NCBI GenBank assembly: GCA_025360845.1 | Contig: JANYBJ010000085.1 | Span: 1 to 33,634 of the forward strand | Length of the DNA: 33,634 nucleotides | From: a bacterium | Lineage (GTDB): Bacteria; Verrucomicrobiota; Kiritimatiellia; RFP12; UBA1067 | Direction of reading: 5' to 3' | Part shown: positions 25,251-33,634 of the stretch, in pieces | Position numbering within the stretch: the first letter of the stretch is position 1 | Layout of the letters: every line of letters begins with the position of its first letter | Made by a program: the position numbers and the translations under genes | The notes under the pieces: model-generated | The model's input: only the letters and a program-made list of their open reading frames with translations | What the model was told of the DNA's origin: nothing | Databases searched by the model: none

Positions 25251-25657
25251 GGTAAACCTCCTGATGAGTCGAGGACCGTGCCGCCGGAAGCGCCTTCAGC
25301 CTTCTCGCCTGTGCGGACGCGGATGGCCTCAAACACCGGCATCACGAAGATCTTCCCGTCGCCGGGATTGCCCGTCTGATTGGCTTCGATGATCGCCTTC
25401 ACCGTGCGTGCCGCCCAGTCGTCTGAGACAACCACCGTGAGCAGGCGCTTGGGCACCAGGCGCGGCCCCTGTCCAAGTTGGGCGATCGCCTCGGTATGCC
25501 CCGCTTTCGCGCCGTCCAACAACCGGTAGTCGACGAGTCCCTTGCCTCTGCCAAGCACCCGCCCTGTCGCCGAGAACGAAGTGATCCCGACATCATTCAG
25601 CGCCTTTTTGGTGGCGTTGATCTTGTTGATGCGGATGATTGCCATAACTTGCTTCAT
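25247..25657 (-). CDS. nifI2: nitrogen regulatory PII-like protein NifI2
   Basis: MKQVMAIIRINKINATKKALNDVGITSFSATGRVLGRGKG...GDGKIFVMPVFEAIRVRTGE; located between nifH and nifD. Confidence 0.95.
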   Translation of the reverse strand: MKQVMAIIRINKINATKKALNDVGITSFSATGRVLGRGKGLVDYRLLDGAKAGHTEAIAQLGQGPRLVPKRLLTVVVSDDWAARTVKAIIEANQTGNPGDGKIFVMPVFEAIRVRTGEKAEGASGGTVLDSSGGLP

Positions 25658-25671
25658 GGGACAGCCTCCCC

Positions 25672-25995
25672 TCAGACTTCTTTGATGCCTGAGCTGATGG
25701 TGTAAACCTCTTCCACGGGCAGAACAAAGACCTTGCCGTCACCGAAGTGCCCCGGCCCCGTACGCGCCGCCTCCAGCACGGCTTTCAGCACGAAATCCTT
25801 GTCCGCGTCCGGCACGACGAAGAGCAGCATCTCTTTGGGCAGCTCGTCGTAATGCACTTCGCCAACCTTCAGGCCCCGCTGCTTGCCGCGCCCGAAAACC
25901 GGGATCTTGGTCACAGCCGAATAGCCGGCCTCCAACAAGGCCTCCAGTACCGCATCCGCCTTTTCCGGACGGATGATCGCTTTGATCATGATCAT
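25672..25995 (-). CDS. nifI1: nitrogen regulatory PII-like protein NifI1
   Basis: MIMIKAIIRPEKADAVLEALLEAGYSAVTKIPVFGRGKQRGLKVG...GDGKVFVLPVEEVYTISSG. Confidence 0.95.
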   Translation of the reverse strand: MIMIKAIIRPEKADAVLEALLEAGYSAVTKIPVFGRGKQRGLKVGEVHYDELPKEMLLFVVPDADKDFVLKAVLEAARTGPGHFGDGKVFVLPVEEVYTISSGIKEV

Positions 25996-26017
25996 GGGTG
26001 TGTTCCTTTTTGTTACC

Positions 26018-26863
<846 letters not shown>

Positions 26864-26875
26864 TCACTCGCGTCG

Positions 26876-26893
26876 ACTTGTTGTGAAACAAGT
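26876..26893 (-). promoter_or_regulatory. stem-loop in the nifH 5' UTR
   Basis: ACTTGTT/AACAAGT 7-bp perfect stem with 4-nt loop. Confidence 0.6.
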
Positions 26894-26905
26894 GCCTGTT
26901 CTCTT

Positions 26906-26922
26906 AACACGAAGCGTGCCAA
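26906..26922 (-). promoter_or_regulatory. candidate sigma54 (-24/-12) promoter of nifH
   Basis: Minus strand TTGGCACGCTTCGTGTT: perfect -24 (TTGGCACG), imperfect -12 (GTGTT vs TTGCW), correct spacing. Confidence 0.55.
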
Positions 26923-27056
26923 GGCCGGTTTCCGCCCAGCCCTGAAGCCCTTAAAATCCTTCATAATCCACTGACGGCGAAGACGTTATATTTTTATTCA
27001 TCCAACTGAAATCCGCTTGGCTCGACGGCTGAACCGAGCGCCGCCCGGAGGGAAAT

Positions 27057-27212
27057 AATTGTCACCTTAAAAAGGTCCCCTCACAACGTCACCCGTCGCA
27101 ACCCTTTGTCCTCTCTCACGTTAAGTCAGCAGGCGACACGGTTGTCACATTGCTTGGCGTGCGGAATTAATTGTCAACCACATCGGACGTAGAAGACCCG
27201 ACAGAATTGTCA
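27057..27212. promoter_or_regulatory. repeated TTGTCA motifs between nifH and the regulator
   Basis: TTGTCA at 27059, 27142, 27171 and 27207; three of the four are AATTGTCA. Confidence 0.45.
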
Positions 27213-27268
27213 ATCCCGGGTCAAACCACAGATGAACATCACAGTAATAAGGCCGTGTTTATTGACTA

Positions 27269-27289
27269 AAACGCCCGATTTTGGCGTTT
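27269..27289. promoter_or_regulatory. perfect inverted repeat AAACGCC-N7-GGCGTTT upstream of the regulator gene
   Basis: Read directly; about 50 bp upstream of the likely ATG. Confidence 0.5.
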
Positions 27290-27336
27290 ATCACCCCGTG
27301 GCATAATAGCTGCTTGTTTTATCACAGGTGCTTAGT

Positions 27337-28961
<1,625 letters not shown>

Positions 28962-28965
<4 letters not shown>

Positions 28966-29405
28966 TCATCGAAGAAGCGACCTTCTCCGACATCTCCCCG
29001 TTGTGCGAACTGCTTGCCCTGCTCTTTGAGCAGGAACAGGAATTCAAGCCGGACAAAGTCAAGCAGCGCGCCGCTCTGAACGTGCTTGTCTGCAACCCGC
29101 AGCGCGGGCGCGTCTTCGTCCTTCGAGACGACGAAACCGTGCTCGGCATGGTCAGCGTCCAGGTCGTCGTCAGCACCGCCTGTGGCGGCGACGTGCTGTT
29201 GCTGGAAGACCTGGTCGTCTCCCCCGCCTGCCGCAACCGCGGTTACGGGTCGGCCCTGCTCGATCACACGGTCGATTTCGCCCGGCGCAGCGGCTACAAG
29301 CGCATCACGCTCCTGACCGACTCCCTCAACGCCGAGGCCCGGCGTTTCTACGGCCGCCACGGCTTCTCCTGCTCCAGCATGACGCCTTACCGGATGCTGT
29401 TTTAA
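28962..29405 (+). CDS. GNAT family N-acetyltransferase
   Basis: [22 protein letters not shown]...[61 protein letters not shown] overlap with the regulator stop. Confidence 0.93.
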
Positions 29406-29417
29406 GAGCAACCGCGC

Positions 29418-30314
29418 TTACTTCGGATCCAACATCAGGCAGACTGCCACCTTGCCGTTGCGCATGAACAGGCGGTTGCCCACGACGACGGGATGATTCC
29501 AGGTCTTGCCGTTCAAGACCGGCAGCCGTGCGATTTCTTCGGGCCTCTGGCGCCCTGCCCGCAGCAGGACCGCATCCCCGTTTTCGGCGGCGACAATGAT
29601 CTGCGCGGATGATTTGATCAGCACGGCCTGCCCGAATCCGTAATGGCCGCCCTCCCATTTCCGCTCGCCGGTGTGGACATCCAGACAGGTGAAGAGCGCC
29701 TGGTTAAATCCGTAGACCTGCCCGTCCAGCACGAAAAAATCATTGAAGGCGGGGCACAGGTTATCGGTCGACCACGTTTCGTCGATGTGCCACTGGCCGT
29801 TCTGTTTCGTCACTTCCAGCCGGGACAGGCCAACGCCGTCGCCAAGCGACACGATCACGCCTGAGGGCGACACCTGCTGAGGATCGACCATGGCCGGACC
29901 CTGCCAGTCTTTCGGCCGGAAGGTCCAGAGGGGCTTGCCGTCGGCCGGCGAAAGCGCGTGAACCCCGCGGCCGTCGCAGAACACCACGCACTCCGCCCCG
30001 GCCAGCGTCATCGGGCGGGCGGTGGTGTAGTTCATCCCGGTCGAGGCAAACCCCCAGCCCGTGCTCCCGGTCTGCACGTCGATGGCGATGAAGCCCTTGT
30101 CGCCAGCGGCCCCGGCATAGACGATGAGCGAGTCGCCCAGAACAAGCGGCGAGCCCGAAAAGCCCCAGTTCGGGACCGGGGTCTTCAGTTCGCTGACCAG
30201 ATCGCGCTGCCAGAGCTTCTTGCCGTCGGCGGCGGCCAAGCACGTGAGCAGCCCCTTGCCGCCGAGGGCGTAGAAGCGGCCATGGGCCACGCTGGCCAAA
30301 GCCGCAGTTTGTCA
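29418..30314 (-). pseudogene. PQQ-binding-like beta-propeller protein, 5'-truncated
   Basis: Propeller repeats such as GRFYALGGKGLLTCLAAADGKKLWQRDL and GFIAIDVQTGSTGWGF; no signal peptide or N-terminal blades, in-frame stop just upstream of TAALASVAHGRFYALGG. Confidence 0.55.
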
Positions 30315-30427
30315 AGCGTCGCCGGGCATGCGACCGTACCGGGTTCTTCATTTTCAGCCGACATGCCGCACCCCTCCTCGTCCTGATCATGTGAAGGGGA
30401 TCAAGGGTTGTGCCCGCCTCGAAGGGC

Positions 30428-31480
30428 TCATTCCGTCGCCGCGTCATCGGCGGGCGGCTTGACTTTGCCGATCGCGAGGGCGGGCTCGGCCTTGATCTTC
30501 TCGATCATCTGGGCGACGATCTCGGGGTGGGAGCGCAGGAACTCGGTCGAGGCGATCTGTCCCTGGCCGATCTGTTCGGTGCCGAAGCTCAGCCACGAGC
30601 CGCGCTTGGTGACGACGTTGCGCGCGAGGGCGGCGTCGAGCACCGAGCCCTCCCACGAGATGCCGCGGGAGTAAAGAATGTCGAACTCGGCTTCCGTGAA
30701 GGGCGGCGCGACCTTGTTCTTGACGACCTTGACGCGCGTGCGGTTGCCGATCACCGCGCCGGTCGGGTCCTTGATGGCGCCGATGCGCTGGACTTGCAGA
30801 CGCACCGAGGCGTAAAACTTGAGCGCCTTGCCGCCGGGCGTCGTCTCGGGATTGCCGAACATCACGCCGATCTTGTCGCGCACCTGATTGGTGAAGAGGC
30901 AGAGCGTCTTGGTCTGGGAGATCGCGCTGGTGAGCTTGCGCATGGCCTGGGACATGAGACGCGCCTGGAGGCCCATGTGCGAGTCGCCCATGCTGCCATC
31001 CAGTTCCGCCTGTGGGGCGAGAGCCGCCACAGAGTCCACGACGACGACGTCCAGCGCGCCGCTCTTGACGAGCTGTTCGGTGATGGTGAGCGCCTCCTCG
31101 CCGGAGTTGGGCTGGGAGACCAGCAGGTCGTCGAGGTTGACGCCGATGCGGCGCGCGTAGTTGGGGTCCATGGCGTGCTCGGCGTCGACGAAGGCGGCGA
31201 GCCCGCCCGTTTTCTGGGCATTGGCGATGATGTGCAGCGCCAAGGTGGTTTTGCCGGACGACTCCTGCCCGTATATTTCGACCACGCGTCCGCGCGGCAG
31301 ACCGCCCACGCCGAGGGCCAGATCAAGTGAAAGCGCGCCGGTCGGGATGATGGGGATGTTCTTCGAGGCTTCGGCATCGCCCATGCGCATGATGGCCGAC
31401 TCGCCGAATTCTTTGCGAATCTGACTTAGAACCGCCTCCAACTGCGTATTACCCGTTTTCTTCTCGGTCTTCTCGGCCAT
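30428..31480 (-). CDS. recA: recombinase RecA
   Basis: [82 protein letters not shown]. Confidence 0.98.
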   Translation of the reverse strand: MAEKTEKKTGNTQLEAVLSQIRKEFGESAIMRMGDAEASKNIPIIPTGALSLDLALGVGGLPRGRVVEIYGQESSGKTTLALHIIANAQKTGGLAAFVDAEHAMDPNYARRIGVNLDDLLVSQPNSGEEALTITEQLVKSGALDVVVVDSVAALAPQAELDGSMGDSHMGLQARLMSQAMRKLTSAISQTKTLCLFTNQVRDKIGVMFGNPETTPGGKALKFYASVRLQVQRIGAIKDPTGAVIGNRTRVKVVKNKVAPPFTEAEFDILYSRGISWEGSVLDAALARNVVTKRGSWLSFGTEQIGQGQIASTEFLRSHPEIVAQMIEKIKAEPALAIGKVKPPADDAATE

Positions 31481-31657
31481 ATGATTCTCCTTCAAGCGAT
31501 GTGTTAAATAACAGGGCTTCAGCATACCAAAAACGCGCCTCCTGATGGGAGTGTTTTCTTTGCAGGACCGGGGTGTCGAAATTCGGGATTGGCTTTTATG
31601 ACACTTTCCACTATTTTCTCAATTGCCAGTTGGTTTTATTATTAGACAGGGAGTGCT

Positions 31658-33325
31658 ATGACCCTTCGGACTTTGTTAGAGGATGCGGCTGCGAACCGGC
31701 CGGATTCCGTTGCGCTGCGTTACCGCCGCGACAACGCCTGGCAGAGCCGTACGTACGCGGAGTTGGCCCTGGGGGTCAGCCAGATGGCCGAGGCCTTCGG
31801 AAGCCTCGGCCTGAAACCCTTCGACGAGCCGGTCGCGCTGATCCTCGAGAACGGCCCGGAGTGGCTGGAAGCCTACCTCGCCACAACCGGAGCGGGCGTG
31901 CCCGCGGTGCCGCTCGACCCCAAGCTGCGTGCCGCGGAAGTCACGTATATCTTGCAGAACTCGGGCGCGGCCGCCGTCTTCACCGACACCCGGCACCTCG
32001 ATCTGCTCGAGGTGATCCTGCCGGAGTTGCCTGCGGTGCGTTTCATCGTGGTTACGGACGGCGGCAGCGAACCGCTCGCTCCGATCGCGGGCCGGCCCTG
32101 TTACGATTACGAAACGTTGCGGTCCGGCGTTCTGGGCCGGCGTCTCGCCTGGTACGCCAACCATCAGCCGCTCCCCCAGTCCATCGCCTCCGTCATCTAC
32201 ACCTCCGGCACCACGGGCAAGCCGAAGGGCGCGATGCTCACGCACACCAACTTCTGCAGCGACGCCATCGGCAGCTTCGAGGTGCTCGGCGATGCGATCA
32301 CTCCGGCGGACACCTTCCTGATCGTTCTCCCGCTCTTCCACTCCTTCTCCTTCACCGCCAACTTCGTGATCCCGCTGGCCAAGGGCTGCGGCATGTACTT
32401 CGTCGAGAGCCTGCGGACGGTGGGCGACGACCTCAAGACCCTCCGCCCCACGATCCTGATGGCCGTGCCGCTGCTGGCCGAGAAGCTGTTCGTGAAGATC
32501 GACGACAATCTCAAGCGCAGCAAGGCCGCGCGGCTGCTGCTGAAACTCGGGCTCGGACGCCTGGTCGGCAAGAAGGTGCTCAAGGGGTTGGGCGGCCGGC
32601 TGCGTTTTATGTTCGTCGGCGGAGCGCCGTGCCCGCTCCATGTGCTGCAGGGCTTCCGCCGCCTGGGCGTGCCCATCATCGAAGGCTATGGCCTCACCGA
32701 GTGTTCCCCCGTGGTTTCGGCCACCAACCTGCGCGAGTCGCGCGTCGGCACCATCGGCAAGAAGCTGCCGAACATCGAGGTGCGCCTGTCCGACGTCAAC
32801 GAGCACGGCGTGGGGGAGCTCCAGATCCGCGGCCCGATCGTGATGAAGGGCTACTACAAGAACCTCGATGCCACGCGCGAGGCGTTCGACGGCGAGTGGC
32901 TGCGCACCGGCGATCTGGCTTCCATCGACGCCGACGGCTACCTCTCCATCCGCGGACGCAAGAAGGCGCTGATCGTCAACCGCGAAGGCAACAACATCTA
33001 TCCCGAAGAGGTGGAAAACGCGATCGCGCTCGACCCGCTGATCGCCGATGTCATCGTGATCGGCTACACGGTCGGCGGCGTCCCCGGTGAACGCGTGGGG
33101 GCGATCCTCGTGCCCAACCTCGACGCGGTCAAAGCCGCGCACGCTGGCGAGGAGCCGCCGTGGGAGAAGATCGAGCACCTCATCCGCGACCGCGTCCACG
33201 CCCAATGCGAGCGGCTGGCGGAGTATAAGCACCCGCGTAAACTCGTCGTTCGGCGCGAGCCGCTCGAGCGCACCGCGATCCAGAAGGTCCGCCGCTGCAT
33301 CTATCAGGGCGCTCTCAACGAGTGA
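31658..33325 (+). CDS. AMP-dependent synthetase/ligase (long-chain acyl-CoA synthetase-like)
   Basis: VIYTSGTTGKPKGAMLTHTNF; EGYGLTECSPVVSATNL; GEWLRTGDLASIDADGYLSIRGRKKALIV. Confidence 0.95.
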   Translation: MTLRTLLEDAAANRPDSVALRYRRDNAWQSRTYAELALGVSQMAEAFGSLGLKPFDEPVALILENGPEWLEAYLATTGAGVPAVPLDPKLRAAEVTYILQNSGAAAVFTDTRHLDLLEVILPELPAVRFIVVTDGGSEPLAPIAGRPCYDYETLRSGVLGRRLAWYANHQPLPQSIASVIYTSGTTGKPKGAMLTHTNFCSDAIGSFEVLGDAITPADTFLIVLPLFHSFSFTANFVIPLAKGCGMYFVESLRTVGDDLKTLRPTILMAVPLLAEKLFVKIDDNLKRSKAARLLLKLGLGRLVGKKVLKGLGGRLRFMFVGGAPCPLHVLQGFRRLGVPIIEGYGLTECSPVVSATNLRESRVGTIGKKLPNIEVRLSDVNEHGVGELQIRGPIVMKGYYKNLDATREAFDGEWLRTGDLASIDADGYLSIRGRKKALIVNREGNNIYPEEVENAIALDPLIADVIVIGYTVGGVPGERVGAILVPNLDAVKAAHAGEEPPWEKIEHLIRDRVHAQCERLAEYKHPRKLVVRREPLERTAIQKVRRCIYQGALNE

Positions 33326-33384
33326 TTCGCGTTCGCACACCCTTTTTCAACACTGCTTGAATATCAGCAATTTAGAAGTTGGAA

Positions 33385-33634
33385 ATGCTCAAAACGATAA
33401 CAGGTGTTCTTTCCGTTCTGGCAATAGGCGTGGCCCATGCGGCTCAAACGAATGACGTGGCGTTCACCGCGGCGCACGACCAGAGCGAGCAGCGCTATGT
33501 CCTGATCGTGCCGGACGGGTTCGATCCCGCGCAGCCGCACGACGTGCTGGTCTGCCTGCACGGCCACGGCTCCGACCGCTGGCAGTTTGTGAACGAGCCT
33601 CGCGGCGAGGCCCGCGCCGCCCGCGCCGCGGCCG
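33385..33634 (+). CDS. exported alpha/beta hydrolase or esterase-like protein, 3' end outside window
   Basis: Signal peptide MLKTITGVLSVLAIGVAHAAQ followed by YVLIVPDGFDPAQPHDVLVCLHGHGSDRWQFV; open to the window end. Confidence 0.7.
   Translation, partial: MLKTITGVLSVLAIGVAHAAQTNDVAFTAAHDQSEQRYVLIVPDGFDPAQPHDVLVCLHGHGSDRWQFVNEPRGEARAARAAA

Noticed and set aside
20899-25379. Long plus-strand ORFs (20899-22119, 22055-23386, 23772-25379) opposite nifE/K/D
   Set aside because: Shadow ORFs; the nif genes on the minus strand explain the coding signal
27299-27314. TGGCATAATAGCTGCT as a sigma54 promoter of the regulator
   Set aside because: Spacing fits, but the implied start would sit at the Shine-Dalgarno; not called as a promoter feature, only discussed
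31676-33340. 554-aa minus-strand ORF opposite the AMP ligase
   Set aside because: Shadow ORF; ligase motifs on the plus strand are clear

Overview
This GC-rich chromosomal window has a bacterial gene style; the Gfo/Idh, malectin, ThuA and HEAT gene mix and the intergenic repeats suggest a Planctomycetota/Verrucomicrobiota/Kiritimatiellota-type genome (inference). The centrepiece is a compact Mo-nitrogenase operon on the minus strand, nifH-nifI1-nifI2-nifD-nifK-nifE-nifN-nifB-2Fe2S ferredoxin (about 26.8 to 17.75 kb). It faces a divergent NifA-like sigma54 activator whose stop codon overlaps the start of a GNAT acetyltransferase. The left side holds a FitA/VapC-like toxin-antitoxin pair, a NifS/IscS-type cysteine desulfurase, a sugar isomerase / Tat-exported Gfo/Idh oxidoreductase / HEAT-malectin-ThuA / triple-malectin gene set, an AraC regulator and a decayed GH43-like gene. 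The middle holds a small accessory block: an NYN plus OST-HTH RNase-like protein, an HTH-like protein, an unknown protein and a Fic AMPylase-like protein. A short alanyl-tRNA synthetase lacking the C-Ala region follows the block. The right side holds a truncated PQQ-propeller gene, recA, an acyl-CoA-synthetase-like AMP ligase and a partial alpha/beta hydrolase. The most notable non-coding signals are: a sigma54-like promoter whose predicted start coincides with a 5'-terminal hairpin ahead of nifH; repeated TTGTCA motifs in the nifH/regulator intergenic region; homologous nested palindromes at the nifD-nifK and nifB-fdx junctions; a palindromic CCCTACC-type repeat family that also occurs in-frame inside a CDS; a roughly 130-bp element with 16-bp perfect inverted termini; and 10-bp-phased TATCA repeats upstream of the Fic gene. 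The nif genes are a known system. I did not find a clearly new multi-gene system; the best novelty candidates are regulatory or repeat structures and the GNAT/regulator coupling.
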